A DNA stretch of 64,000 nucleotides from Congeria kusceri (Eukaryota > Mollusca > Bivalvia > Myida > Dreissenidae): NCBI GenBank assembly GCA_027627225.1, contig CM051033.1, forward strand, positions 11,686,558 to 11,750,557. The letters run 5' to 3'. Positions 42,205-56,736 of this stretch are shown one piece after another. The notes beneath the pieces are model-generated. The model saw only the letters and a program-made list of their open reading frames with translations. It made no database searches and was not told the DNA's origin. The position numbers and the translations under genes are program-made. Within the stretch, counting starts at the first letter, position 1, and the number at the start of each line of letters is the position of its first letter.

Positions 42205-43008
42205 AATAAAAAAAAAAGTAAACTATTGTATATGTACTCTAATTATATCTAACTTACACTAGTAATCACAATAATGAGTAAACATGCAGAGAAAACCTTT
42301 TTATTTCCACAGATTACACAGCACAGAGTACTGGATACAGACTGAAGGTTGCTGGAGACTGGCCTTGATTCACATCTCACCCACAGGTTCAGGTGTGACA
42401 AAAGACTGTTAATTAGTACCTGGCATTGACATGTTTTTGTTTATTGTGTGTCAGGAAGCACAGTCTGTTGATTGTTTTGTAAACAAACCCTTTTCTGGGG
42501 TCAAATGGCATCTAAAATGCTACTTTTATATGGATTTTACCCCCCAAAATGCAGAAAATTGTTTAGCTCAAAACAGCTTGAAAACCTGTTCTGTAATATT
42601 TAGAATGCCAATGAAGAATTTTTTCACTTCAGATAGAATATATTTCATCTGCTATGCCTATGAAAGTCCCAAGTTATGCTTAATTCTGAGTTAAAATAAT
42701 GTTTTCCAAGATGTACCTAAGTAAATGTTTCTGTCTAAATATTGTCTCGAAATGCCTTTATATGTCGTATATTTCATTATTATTTTCTTTGCAATAAATC
42801 CTTATACCAGTGTGATAGGACTTCATGTTCTTTCTCGAAATAGATCAGATTTATGAAAAATGTGTTTTTTTATTCAAATTTGAAAGGGTTGGGTTCTCTT
42901 AAAGGTCAAATTACCCCAAAACGGAAGTCACATCCTCAGGGATGTCTGATAATAAACACATATGGTTCAGTGTATAATGCATATGATTTTTAAAATAAAG
43001 TTTAAATG
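42205..43008. other. Gene-free spacer, copy B
   Basis: No gene or signal seen. Collinear with 23,354-24,167. Confidence 0.5.
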
Positions 43009-46000
43009 ATATGTTTTGGTATCAATTTAAAGGTATATATGTAAGAAATAAGAAAAAAAGGTGTTTTTTGGCACTACTTTGTTCTTAGTGGTTCCCAGCT
43101 TCATAACTTTTGGCCCATGTATTCCTGCACAAAATGGCAGCCTCCATGCCCGTCAAAACCGGTGTATTTATGCTAAGGTAAATATTTTGAGTTACAACAC
43201 ATATAATTTTTTGACATCTGTTTTTTTCGAAAGGTTATGGCCTTATGTTTCCAACGATGTATGGTGATATATTGAAAACTAGTTTGGTCATGGTGAAAAT
43301 TGAGATCAAACATTGTATATTTTATATGTAACAATGAAGGAATTTATTTGCGCATGCGTAACCTTGACGTGTATTAACAACCAGCCAGCGAGTGTATTCT
43401 ATGGAATGTTGCCTATCGCATATTAACAGGGGATATTCCCAAGGTCATATTACACGACCTGTAAACAATAGCATGTAAATTGAAAATGAAAATTGAGCCA
43501 GTGCAACTTCCGCGTAGGCAGCTCAGAACTGGAAATTATTTAAAACGTAAACAAAGTAAAGAGGTATGTCTGGAATTTTCCACATTGGATCATTTTTTCC
43601 ATTCACCTCCGAAAAGAAAAGGAGCCAATTTTTAGCTCACCTGAGCACAAAGTGCTAATGGTGAGCTTATGTGATCGCCCGTTGTCCGTCGTCCGTGCGT
43701 GTGTGTGTGCGTGCGTCCGTCCGTCGTCAACCTTGTATTCAAATAGCAACTCATCCTAAATCACTTGGCAGATCTTCACCAAACTTCACAGGAATGATCA
43801 TTGGGTGACCCACTTTCAAGTTGTTCCTATCGTTACGGCCCTGGGGTCAAAACCGGCCACGCCCAGGGGGGTCACATGATTTATATAGACTTAAATAGCA
43901 AAATGACTTTTAAAATCTTCTCCTCAGAAATCGCAAGGCTCAGAGGTTTCTTATTTGGTATGTAACGCTGTATAGTGATCTTCAACAAAGACTGTTCAAA
44001 TTATGCCCCTGGGGTCAAAACTGGCCACGCCTCGGGGGTCACATGGTTTATATAAATTAAAATAGGAAAATGTTATTATAAATCACCTCCTCTGAAACTG
44101 CAAGGCCCAGAGGTTTCGTATTTCGTATGTAACATCCTATAGTGGTCCTCTACAAAGACTGTTCAAATTATGCCCCATGGGTCAAAACTGATATGTTTTG
44201 GTATCAATTTAAATTTATATATGTAAGAAATAAGAAAAAAATGTGTTTTTTTTGGCACTACTTTGTTTTTAGTGGTTCCCAGCTTCATAACTTTTGGCCC
44301 ATGTATTCCTGCACAAAATGGCAGCCTCCATGCCCGTCAAAACCGGTGTGTTTATGCTAAGGTAAATATTTTGAGTTACAACACATCTAATTTTTTGACA
44401 TCTGTTTTTTTCGAAAGGTTATGGCCTTATGTTTCCAACGATGTATGGTGATATATTGAAAACTAGCTTGGTCATGGTGAAAATTGAGATCAAACATTGT
44501 ATATTTTATATGTAACAATGAAGGAATTTATTTGCGCATGCGTAACCTTGACGTGTATTAACAACCAGCCAGCGAGTGTATTCTATGGAATGTTGCCTAT
44601 CGCATATTAACAGGGGATATTCCCAAGGTCATATTACACGACCTGTAAACAATGGCATGTAAATTGAAAATGAAAATTGAGCCAATGCAACTTCCGCGTA
44701 GGCAGCTCAGAACTGGAAATTATTTAAAACGTAAACAAAGTAAAGAGGTATGTCTGGAATTTTCCACATTGGATCATAATTTCCATTCACCTCCGAAAAG
44801 AAAAGGAGCCAATTTTTAGCTCACCTGAGCACAAAGTGCTAATGGTGAGCTTATGTGATCGCCCGTTGTCCGTCGTCCGTGTGTGTGTGCGTGCGTGCGT
44901 GCGTCCGTCGTCAACCTGTATTCAAATAACAACTCATCCTAAATCACTTGGCAGATCTTCACCAAACTTCACCGGAATGATCATTGGGTGACCCAATTTC
45001 AAAGTTGTTCCTATCGTTACGGCCCTGGGGTCAAAACTGGCCACGCCCAGGGGGGTCACATGATTTATATAGACTTAAATAGCAAAATGACTTTTAAAAT
45101 CTTCTCCTCAGAAATCGCAAGGCTCAGAGGTTTCTTATTTGGTATGTAACGCTGTATAGTGATCTTCAACAAAGACTGTTCAAATTATGCCCCTGGGGTC
45201 AAAACTGGCCACGCCTCGGGGGTCACATGGTTTATATAAATTAAAATAGGAAAATGTTATTATAAATCACCTCCTCTGAAACTGCAAGGCCCAGAGGTTT
45301 TGTATTTGGTATGTAACATCCTATAGTGGTCCTCTACAAAGACTGTTCAAATTATGCCCCATGGGTCAAAACTGATATGTTTTGGTATCAATTTAAATTT
45401 ATATATGTAAGAAATAAGAAAAAAAGGTGTTTTTTTTGGCACTACTTTGTTCTTAGTGGTTCCCAGCTTCATAACTTTTGGCCCATGTATTCCTGCACAA
45501 AATGGCAGCCTCCATGCCCGTCAAAACCGGTGTGTTTATGCTAAGGTAAATATTTTGAGTTACAACACATCTAATTTTTTGACATCTGTTTTTTTCGAAA
45601 GGTTATGGCCTTATGTTTCCAACGATGTATGGTGATATATTGAAAACTAGCTTGGTCATGGTGAAAATTGAGATCAAACATTGTATATTTTATATGTAAC
45701 AATGAAGGACTTTATTTGCGCATGCGCAACCTTGACGTGTATTAACAACCAGCCAGCGAGTGTATTCTATGGAATGTTGCCTATCGCATATTAACAGGGG
45801 ATATTCCCAAGGTCATATTACACGACCTGTAAACAATGGCATGTAAATTGAAAATGAAAATTGAGCCAATGCAACTTCCGCGTAGGCAGCTCAGAACTGG
45901 AAATTATTTAAAACGTAAACAAAGTAAAGAGGTATGTCTGGAATTTTCCACATTGGATCATAATTTCCATTCACCTCCGAAAAGAAAAGGAGCCAATTTT

Positions 46001-46560
46001 TAGCTCACCTGAGCACAAAGTGCTAATGGTGAGCTTATGTGATCGCCCGTTGTCCGTCGTCCGTGCGTGTGTGTGTGCGTGCGTGCGTCCGTCGTCAACC
46101 TTGTATTCAAATAACAACTCATCCTAAATCACTTGGCAGATTTTCACCAAACTTCACAGGAATGATCATTGGGCGACCCACTTTCAAAGTTGTTCCTATC
46201 GTTACGGCCCTGGGGTCAAAACTGGCCACGCCCAGGGGGGGTCACATGATTTATATAGACTTAAATAGCAAAATGACTTTTAAAATCTTCTCCTCAGAAA
46301 TCGCAAGGCTCAGAGGTTTCTTATTTGGTATGTAACGCTGTATAGTGATCTTCTACAAAGACTGTTCAAATTATGCCCCTGGGGTCAAAACTGGCCACGC
46401 CTCGGGGGTCACATGGTTTATATAAATTAAAATAGGAAAATGTTATTATAAATCACCTCCTCTGAAACTGCAAGGCCCAGAGGTTTCGTATTTGGTATGT
46501 AACATCCTATAGTGGTCCTCTACAAAGACTGTTCAAATTATGCCCCATGGGTCAAAACTG
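43009..46560. repeat. Three tandem copies of the 1.18 kb segment
   Basis: Units 43,009-44,190, 44,191-45,374 and 45,375-46,560. Each internal junction reads GTCAAAACTG|ATATGTTTTGG. The short frames in each unit are non-coding repeats of one another. Confidence 0.92.
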
Positions 46561-47932
46561 ACCACACACCAGGGGTCACATGGTTTATATAGCCTTAAAT
46601 AGCAAAATGACTTTAAATTTCTTCTCCTTTGAAACCGCAAGGCCTAGAGGTTTCATGTTTGGTATGCAACATTGTGTAGTGGTCCTCTACAAATACTGTT
46701 CAAATTATGCCCCTGGGGACAAAACAACTGGTCACGCCCGGGGGGTCACATGGTTTATATAGACTTAAATAGCAAAATGATTTTAAAAATATTCTCCTCA
46801 GAAACGACAAGGCCCACAGCTTTCCTATATTTGGTACGTAACATTGCATAGTGGTCCTCTGCAAAGATTGTTTAAATTATGCCATTAGAGTCAAATATGG
46901 CCACACCCCGACTTAAATTGCAAAATGAGTTTTAAAATCTTTACCTGAAACCGCAAGTCCCAGAGGTTTGTTCAAGATTGTTCAACTTATGCCCCTGGGA
47001 TAAAAATAAGCCACGCCTCGGGGATGCACATTTCAATTGCGTTACAAGATCTCAGGTGAACGTCCTATGGCCCTCAGGGCCCTCATGTGCACAGGCCGTG
47101 GTGGGGATTTCTTTCAAACTAGCAGATGCAATGTTAGGATTTATTATTTCGGGATTACTGGCGGGAAATTTTCACAACATTTGATTGGATGTTGAGAAAG
47201 GTCAAAAGTAGGGTCAAATAGCTTCGCCGAAAAATTGGACATTGATTGGCATATTTTTGTTTCACGCGAGATCTCTGGAATTAATAATTCAATATAATGT
47301 CTATGTAGTGCACCCATACGAAGAGGACAGGCGCATATAGCCTGGTCGTTCCGGTCTTGCTTGTCTGGACCATAACTTACTTGGCCGTAGATGGAGGGAT
47401 TTTAGAATTACTTAGCACAAATGTTTGCCACAATGAGTTGGTGTGTAGCGCTCATGAATATGGTCCGCAAGTTAAAAGTCAAGGTCCTAGACGTCAAATG
47501 TGAAAATTGGCACTTTGATTGTCCGTGCTATATATTGCCATGGATGTTGTAACTTCTTGCTTGTCCAGACTATGACTTGGCCATGGATTGATGCATTTTC
47601 AAATTAATTTGCACAAGTGTTTGCATAAATTAAATGACATATCATGCGCATCGATCAAGAATGTAGATCAAAGGTCAAGGTCATATTTAAAGGTCAATGT
47701 CGAATTGGCTTTTTGCTAGTCCGGGCTTATCATTTAACCCAAACTCTTCTGAATGGTTACTTCCCCATTGGTACTCTTCACAGTTACAACTGCCACCACC
47801 AGTTAAAAATACAAATTTGGAAATCTTCACGGGATACAATTATGAGGAGATTGAAGATTTATTTTTCACAAATTTTTTATTTCGTCATTATTAATTTATA
47901 GCAATGACACAGACATGTTGCCTTATTGATCC

Positions 47933-47963
<31 letters not shown>

Positions 47964-48035
47964 ACGAGTTAAAATGAAAAACAAAAATAGAAAAAGAAAA
48001 AAATAGGCTTAATGACGCAAGAATTCTACGTTGTC
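46561..48035. repeat. Divergent 130-175 base repeats and spacer, copy B
   Basis: Continuation of the TTCAAATTATGCC repeats (to about 47,030), then the two 180-base CTTGCTTGTC repeats. A TA dinucleotide run (47,936-47,963) lies before the inversion edge. Confidence 0.7.
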
Positions 48036-49713
48036 CATGTTTTTATCATGTGCTTGTCCACGATTTTATTTTGCGCCAAGTGTTTGTCGAATTTAGCCAT
48101 GGAACAAGACAGCATATTTCGTGAATGAATAAGTTTCTTAGGTTTACGGTCATGGCCCCAAAAAGATAGTAAAGCATTTGGACATAACATATTTTTTTTT
48201 GTATACAAGTGTAATGTAATTAAACATTCCCACTTATAAACACTCAATGAAAATATTAGTATGTTCCACCTGCCATAGGTTGCTATCAACATTGATTCGT
48301 ACTGAGCATTTTGCGCTAAAAAGTGCTTTATAAGTGCACTTACATAATTTGAATTAAATTCGCAAGTAATCTCATTGCAATCAGTAATCAGTTTCTTAAG
48401 CAATTTATGCATTACTTTGTGTGTCCACTATCTTACGAGGGTTGATTTCACACACTTATTATTCGTTCACATAAACCTTGATGTTGTGAAGTAATTACTC
48501 CTAAACTCATATACAAACAAAAACACTAAAAACAACGAAGACAGCTTGGTATTTTATAAAGTTCTATATACTAATGGAATAGAGGTTTGTAAAACGTAAT
48601 GCTATTATCGATAGAGAATATCAAGTGAGTGTTAGATAAAGATCAAGTTTATCATGCGAGTCTGAGAAACGTGGAAGCGCGAGGCTTGCCAAGGCTGAAC
48701 GAAAATATTAACATAATACCCGCTACTTTTTCTATAGACAAAGAACAAAATTATTGTTGTTAAACGACCCATAAACAACGGTAAAAGAAGTTCCGATTTC
48801 GAACGGAGCATAGTTAAAAGAAGTTCAAATTTTAATTGCAAACATAAGTATAAAAAAGAAAAAGTGGCGCTGTGTGTTCAACACTATTTCATACATGCGA
48901 CTTTAAAATGATCATAAAAATTACAGTGGTATTATATTCAAACATTGTACGTTACAAATGCTTTATAATTTCGTCCATTTCAACTGATGACAATTCATTA
49001 ACGACACGTTATTCTCAAATATTTCTGAGTAAGGTGTTGTTTTTTTTAGTTTTTGGAATACGTGTCAACAACTTTTCAATTTTCTAATCTGTGAATAGGT
49101 TCTAATGGAACCTTATGTAGCAGTCGCTAGAGAAGGACCGCATATCAAACTCAGTTAAGTATATCAACAAGGACTGGTTCGCAGATGTCTTTAACTGCGA
49201 AAACTAAAACAGTTGTACTAACCAAAACATATATAAAGAAAAATAAATAAAAAGCTTTGCCTTTGCGGGGACTAGAATCTACGAACGTCGGGATAAAAAA
49301 AATTGTCGCGCTAACTACGCGGCCTTTCTGACTTGAAGTCATGGTCGTGAACTTTTTAACGCCTTCCACACGCTTTATAATTTTATCCAATTCAATTTAT
49401 ATGGGTCATGCAACTTTTAAGAAAGTAAATTCCATTTAAAGGTTAGTCACCCGTAATAAATACAGAATGCATTCGCGATTTCGACAAAAGCTTAAGCTGA
49501 CTATACACTTGGTCGTCTCTGATCTGCTGAACATTCGAATGTTTCAAGAAATTTGGGTTCGCGATACATTAAAATACCCAGGAGACACGCCGTCAGGGAA
49601 TCATCATTTCAACAAGTGTCCACTATGCACATTGCATATTTTAACAGAAGAAAAATCACTATTAAAGAGAGATTAGTCACAATAACTTTGCGTTAAAGTA
49701 ATGGTACTGGTTC
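48036..49713. other. Segment inverted relative to copy A
   Basis: Reverse complement of 26,715-28,255 with about 140 extra bases. No gene is seen. Confidence 0.8.
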
Positions 49714-51711
49714 TACTCAGTAATTGGGCACAGGATTCAATTAAGTGTGCACGATTCTACAATACGCATATAAATAAATGTTTAAAGATGCATTATCTCA
49801 AAATCAGGTAGATACGAATTGATCTTCATTAATAATTCAATACACCACCATTATGCGAGTATACACCGTCAAAATTATTAAAATATATTACTTATATAGC
49901 AGAAAGAATGTGTACAAATTATTTATAAATTGTAAACACACTAATAAATTCGGGTCACTAACGCATTTTTTACAATTTTAAAGACTAGTTCAATTCATTA
50001 TTTGGCTTTATTTTATTGTCATCTATATTGACTTATTATTATACATTAATTTCGTACTACGAATACTCGAGTATACTGCATCTTTAAACAAAGAAACATA
50101 ACTAAGTAAATGCATAAATGTATGTTTATTTTATTTCCAATAACATATAAAACAATGCATTAACTGTAACAATAACAATGCAGGGGCAGCGAATGCAGGT
50201 TGATGTTACGAACAATATTCGGGACGATGTATCCGCGCTAACCCCACCAAAAAGGCTGGCTGAAGAACCAAAAAAATCGTCGCTGAAATAATAAAGCATA
50301 CTGTGAACAGAACGTTGGCATATTTTAACGGACATCAAGGGACTTTTCATAAATGAAATGTTCAAATTTACAAAAACATGAAAGATGTCTATAAACTTCA
50401 CAATAAAAGCATCTGTTTGGTATAGATAACAAAAAATTTGGAAATTGCCAATTTGCCAATCTGTGATCGGGTCCATTTAACACCAGAAACAACCGATCTA
50501 CACTCAACAAAATGTTAAAGGGTCAGACATAAAAAACCTAGCTGAAAATGGTTATCAAAATTGGAAAACAAACTTTGATATGCATTTTACAATAATAGGT
50601 ACAAAAAATAAAGGAAAACAAAACAAAATCATTGACATTAATCATCAATAAAAGATAAACATTTGAAAAAATTATCAAAAACTATTGTTCTATTGAATAT
50701 ATGACCCTGTAATATTTTTGTCGAGCGTATTTCGCGAGATTTTTGCTCCGCCGTGAAGAATGTAAAAACATATTTATTAAGCTTAAATGTTTGTTTGTCA
50801 TACAATAATCCGGAGCCCCTACGAACACCTATAGAAGATCTAGATTTACATGTATTGGTACTTTGTTAACAATAAAATTGAAACAGCTGAAGTGAGAAAA
50901 AAGATCACTCACTTCCGGTGCCTTTCCCATGTTACTTCCGGTTTCCTGGAGCGTTCGCTGGCAGATCGTATCAAGGTCAGTCGTGAGTCGCAGGAAGGGG
51001 TCATCTACGGATCAAGTAAGCAGAAATGTGGTTAACATGTGTTTTTTCAAGCGGGTAGATTTATCTTACAATAACAGACAACGATACAACTAAAATACAC
51101 GCACTTGGCTTTTAGCTATTAGCACCATTTTATTCGTGAAAGATAATAGCACAAAACGAAAAAGTTACTTAGAAACACACTTTAATATAAATGATTATAT
51201 AGTTCCAATTGCTAAAAATACTGGCTGCAGTTAACATTCGAGAACATAACCAGAAAATGCATGTCGTAACCGAAATGAATTAGCCTAGAATTTCTTCCAC
51301 CTTATTCATTAAAATACAAACTGAAAAGATACTGATCAGGACCCGTATTCACAAAGCTCCTTACTGAAAACTAAGTAAATTTCTTTTATTTTTTAAATTC
51401 CGTAAGTCTCTGGCTTTTCATATACAAGTTTTTTTGCATTACTTTTACAATGTTTTTAACCAATAAATACTGCTTAAATGTTTAGCATTAGGCCATTTAA
51501 ATTATTAATCATTGGATTTAACATAAAATTTGATCTAAAAATTTCACTTAAGTACAACTACAAGATAAGATTTCCTTCAGGAGCTTTGTGAATACGGACG
51601 CCAAGATCTATGTTAAAGATATTTCTAATGTGTCCACTGCAAGGTAAACATTATAGACAGTGTTTGACCCAATTTTCTAACTGCTAGCTTAAGAAGTCTT
51701 TAAATAAACTT

Positions 51712-51848
51712 TTAACTTGTTCGATTAAATAACCGTTTGTTTTGACAAGATCTGGATCTACTAGGTATACTGATCGAACCTTGTGGATCCATCCCGGCTG
51801 CCTCAACTTCAGTGAGCATTTCCTCGCGATCGATTATTACATTGGTGC
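51712..51848 (-). CDS. Possible terminal exon of an unknown gene, copy B
   Basis: Same 137 bases, frame and acceptor as 30,157-30,293. Changes are M to I, K to E, L to V, R to Q and Y to S. Confidence 0.35.
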
Positions 51849-52050
51849 CTGTGCAAAGTAAAAAAAGTAAATCAATGACGTCCGAGATAACAATCATGAC
51901 GTCAGGGGTAAAATTAACAGACATTTACAAAACCAAACCACAACAGAATATCAACGTCATGTTGTGGATTATTCGATGTATTTAATGTAGTGCGCCCCCT
52001 CACGTATGGCTTCTTGTTCCTGAAAAAATTCTCTCAATAAACATTTTACA

Positions 52051-52438
52051 TATATACTAATCAAAACTCCTAACGCAACACATGCAAAGCTCCTTTAAAT
52101 ACATAGGAAAACTCATGGAAAGAACAAGCATTGTCACCATTCCTTTGGACACGATGACCGCTTTTGTCCGTTGCATGCCACGGAGATGCACTGCGGTACT
52201 GAATGCACGAGGGGGACATAACAGTAATTTACCTGTGCGATTTTTTATTACGCCCCTTGTGCGCGTAATTGAGACATGCCTCATTGTGTACCCTGTTCGG
52301 CACAATTTTATTATCGGAACATGTTTGCACATCAGTATATCGTGTTTTAATTACTTTTTGTAGGTTACTATCTTTGTAATGTAGTAAACGGAGCCTGGAA
52401 TGTGTGATGCATTAAGAGTTTTGGTAAGTATAGATATA
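52051..52438. mobile_element. Short Tc1-like element with inverted arms, second copy
   Basis: Arms at 52,051-52,098 and 52,385-52,438. The core trace MPRRCTAVLNARGGH (near 52,175-52,220) fits a Tc1-like transposase end better than the copy at 30,495. Confidence 0.5.
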
Positions 52439-52596
52439 AATACGAATATAAAGATGTCATAATTTCACATATTGTAGATAACTGAGCAATGAATATCATT
52501 GTTCTATCTTATTTGCTTTTTGTTACAAAGGATAGAGAAACCATTAAAATTGGCAAGTGTTACCATCGATTAAAATTTTTTAATCAAAAGTAAAAA

Positions 52597-55500
52597 TTAA
52601 GTATTCGTTAGAAGAAAAAACTTCGGAAACTTGCATTGGATTGCTGCGAACATAGGTCTAAATTCTTCGTCGAGTTTTTTGAAGTCGCCCTCGCCATTCA
52701 TCATCATCTCCTAAAATACAAAAACATAAATCAAGAGTCGTATTCCAGAAACATTAAGTGAAATCTTATCATTAGCTTTTTAAGATAATCATATTTCTGA
52801 AGCATTTTATTTCTCGTATACGTGAATTTTTGCTAAATGTACACTAATTTTCAGCTTAATTCATTAATTTATATAACAATTCAAAAATATTACCTTACAA
52901 AAATTTGAAGTCAAGTGAAAATGCAATATTTTCAATTTAAATTTTTTCTGGAATAAGGCCCCAGTTAAAAAAAAAATTAATTTCGTGCATTGTCGGGTGT
53001 AATGTTCGATACGACTCTAGGAGAGAAAGAAGAAAAACATCGATAAAATAAAACTTCAACCGACAACAAAATGAATATTAATGTTTTAGCTGAATTTCAA
53101 ACAAATTGTCAGAAACTATTTTTATATGAATTAATCAATAGATGAACTTTACCAAGGTATTATGCCCAAAAACATTTTTATTAAGCTTGGAGAAGATCGG
53201 ATGATAAATGTTGGACCTTGGAAAGAATGCAGTCCGCTGACCGACCCACCGACCGACATTTGCAAACCAAAATGTACCCCGTCATATTCGACGTGTGGGG
53301 GGAGCTGGTAATAATCATAGACATATCAATCGGACTATTTAAAAAACACTCGCCCTCATCTACCGACAGACCGACCAACATTTGCACACCCAATATAACA
53401 ACCCATGTTCGACGGTGGGCGGGGGAGGGGGCTGGCAAAAATCCTAGGAATATCAATTGAACTATTTGTTAAAAAACACTCGCCCTCAACTCCTCGGCCA
53501 TCTTCATAACGTGTGGGCAGTAAGACTCAAGCAGCTTGATGATTTTTCCTGAAAACAAACGGTTTGAAAACTTATCAAGAGAATGCGTTATAAACGAATA
53601 TACTAGTCCTGTTTACACATAATATACCATAAAAGGAGTATATAATGATGAGCGAATAAAAATCTATGTTTAATCCGAAAGCATGCATCATATGAAAACA
53701 GACGGTTTACTTGAGGTTATAATCATATGCTATTGTTTAGTTATTTTATTATTGCTTAAAACGCGACTGCTGTGTTTTCTATCCTTTCAATGGTGCCCAC
53801 AACGTATTGCATTTCATAAAACATCATTGCTGACAACGATTATATAATATCCCGGCACACCGAAATATGTATCGGGTGTAAAATGCGTGTACACCGAGAA
53901 TGGACTGCTGAAAACATGGTCAATTATGGTTTAATTCAATCCACATTAATATATTTTGTTGTGCTTCATATGAACGTTTGTCGATATATAACTGTATATA
54001 AACACTGACGCCTGTCGTGGGAAACCCGGGATTAATGCATGTGCGTAATGTGTCGTCTCTTATTAACCCGCACAGGCTAATCCGGGACGACACTTTCCGC
54101 CTACAGTGGACTTATGTTGAGAAGAGACTTCCTTGAAACAGAAAATACCATAAAAGCGGAAGGTGTCGTTCTCGATTGGCCTATGCGGATGCACAGGCTG
54201 ATCAAAGAAGACACTTTACGCAGATGCATTAAGTCCGAGATTTCCACGTCACGCCTCACACTAAATTTATATCCTTAAAACTGCACCATCATACACACTG
54301 TATACTTACTGTCGTCATGGGCCGCCTCCTGGTAAATGGTCCAAGAATGGCATTTGGCAAACAGGGACGCAACTATTTTCATAAAGAAAAAATAATACAC
54401 ACTAAAGATCTGAAGGACAACCAGTAATATTATGAATTACATGCTTTTTCACGTCGGAGTTGGTTTTAAAAATATTTTTAGAACAATCGTATACTGTCAA
54501 TCTCATTAGAAGCATCTCCATTCTGACGCTACTATATTATCCGCTGACTGGATCTGATGACATCGCATTAGGGGTCACGTTCAGATGATCTTTTGTCCGG
54601 AGCCAATCAAAAAGTTGCAACTATGCACGAAAGTAACGTGAACTTCGGGTGTCTAGTCGCTTTAAGGTACCACTATATCCATTGGTATCCACACGAACAT
54701 TTACTGTAAATTATTTATTTCGGAGGATCAGTTGGAAATGCATCACTTTTTTAAAAATCGTGGTCAATCTTTGCTGTGCCAAAAAGCAATTTCACTGGGC
54801 GCAGCAGGGCTGAGATTTGTGCTGTTCGGAAGGTCACTTGAACGTGACATGTTATACGATGCCTTCGGATCCTAACAACGTTAGGATTTGATTTTAATGA
54901 GATCCGTATACAGTGCGAGAACAATGTTTATAATGATTTAAAGCGCACGAACTATTTCTTAAATAATACATTTAAAATTCCAAACACAAGAAACCACAAA
55001 TGAAATAAAAAAATAACAATATTTACAGTACGTCACAAATAATTATAAACTTTTTATGGCTTATTACCATACCGAACCAAAACAAAAACTTTGGTTAAGT
55101 ACATGCAAACTTGTTACGGTAACGCAAGAGATGTACACGCATAAATACATAAATACGTGGTTATCGTATAAAATCGTTCTACTTTCGAAATTCGGCCTGT
55201 TAATCCCAGTAGATTAATAAGACAAACGTATACAAGAAAACAGACGATTTAAGTCAATTAATATTCAAACGTTTGAAAACTATCTACATACAAAAAGTTT
55301 TTTATGTTCAGTATATATTCAAAAAATTACAAACATTATCTGTACTTGAAACCTTGATACTGTAACTTACATGCCATCATTGCGTAGGGCCACCCTGTCT
55401 TGCCCCTTTCCACAGACGGGAATGCAGATTTGAAAGACGTCGTCACTGTATATAAACGATGCAAAAATTGTGACATATGCCAGTCATATTTACATTTATT

Positions 55501-56736
55501 TTTATTTCAGCGGATGGGCCGCTTTGCTTATCAGTTGGTTTAAACATACTGAAATAAAAATGCGTGCAAAAATCTGTTGATTCACTTGTTTTAAACGGTT
55601 ATCTAACATTGCAAAAAATGAAAACTTCTCTTAAAAATCGCAGACAAAATCTAGAAAATTGGTGACGAACGGTAACTTAATGTCGGACGCTAAACAGCAT
55701 CATGCAACCGTATTTTCCTAATGTTCATTTTCGTTGAAGAGTTGTTGAACTTTATTAAATACTGCCACTGGTGTTTTTTTCAACCTTAAAATCAAAGGGT
55801 TTTAAACCAAACTCTGCCACGTGTTGTAAAAGATTGTATTATGACGTACATGTAGTCGTATGAATCGACGTGGCGATTCAAACTATAGCATAATTGTGAA
55901 ATAGTTACTCGATACGTACACACATACTTTATTTGATGCAGTAGAACTATTTGTTTGGGAAACTAGTGCAATAAGTCACAGACAATTATTGCAACATCAT
56001 AATGTAATAATTTACAGACCGTTTGTTATCGAGGATAATATACATGATATATTTATTCGGTATATACCGATTACTTTTCAAGAATAGTGATTCAAACGCG
56101 TTTAACTACAACCGTACAAAGTTAAGTCAAGACAAAAAAAAACATTTGTAACTCGATCCATGCAGGACATGAATACACGAGCAATACGCAGTAGTTAAAT
56201 TTGCACACGAGGCGGGTTTATTGTGTTAGTTTTAGTTTCAATAGAGTTTGAAAACCAAGATTCACGTCACCCATGGCTTCAAATTTCAAGGGGCAAAAAC
56301 GAACATTTCAGTGTTTAAACTACTGCAGTCAGAGGAAGTGTGTTTCTGTTTATGTGTTCAATGCTCTGGCAGTTTGTGTTAATAAAGAATAAAAACTTTT
56401 AAAGAATTTGCAAAATAAAAATTCTATAATTATGATAATATATATTATTTTCTAGTGTTCTGAAGTTGGCAAACGGAAAATGGCTGCATCAAAATTATAC
56501 TTGTTATAAGACAGATTATTTGCTCGAGTAAAAATGTGTTAATTGCCATTTTGCTTGCATCTAAAAGCAGGATTCTGCATCTATTGAAATCTCCGAAATA
56601 AAGTAAATTGCTGTGCAAAAACACAGCAACATTACTAACCTGGAAGTTGGTGTGTTCGCTCCACCGAGTTGCCGGGAAAACAAGTGACCAATGACGCCAT
56701 GCAGAGGCCAAGAAATCCAACTATTGCGACTCTCAT
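52597..56736 (-). CDS. Spliced gene for a small secreted protein, copy C
   Basis: Exons on minus: 56,640-56,736, 55,371-55,445, 54,310-54,372, and 53,469-53,548 ending in TAA. A candidate terminal exon is 52,597-52,710. The TATA box is at 56,822-56,816. The signal exon is identical in protein to copy B, while the second exon is closer to copy A. Splice sites are all kept. The donor after the second exon is preceded by a changed residue (Ala for Glu). Confidence 0.6.
53200..53480. repeat. Minisatellite of 140-150 bases, copy C
   Basis: Two units of the repeat described at 16,640-17,095. Confidence 0.6.
54008..54259. repeat. Foldback element in an intron, copy C
   Basis: The most complete copy of the element at 17,608 and 36,538. 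Confidence 0.6.

Larger units (their letters stand above)
30825..52383. repeat. Segmental array copy B (about 21.6 kb)
   Basis: Same element order as copy A, lengthened by a LINE (31,543-35,920) and two extra copies of the 1.18 kb segment. Removing these gives about 14.8 kb, close to copy A. The 49,714-51,711 stretch holds no firm gene; a short TA run lies at 47,936-47,963. Confidence 0.85.

Noticed and set aside
43061..45635. Repeated small frames of about 62-72 codons in the 1.18 kb units
   Set aside because: Their repetition is explained by the DNA duplication; no domain, start context or codon-level conservation.
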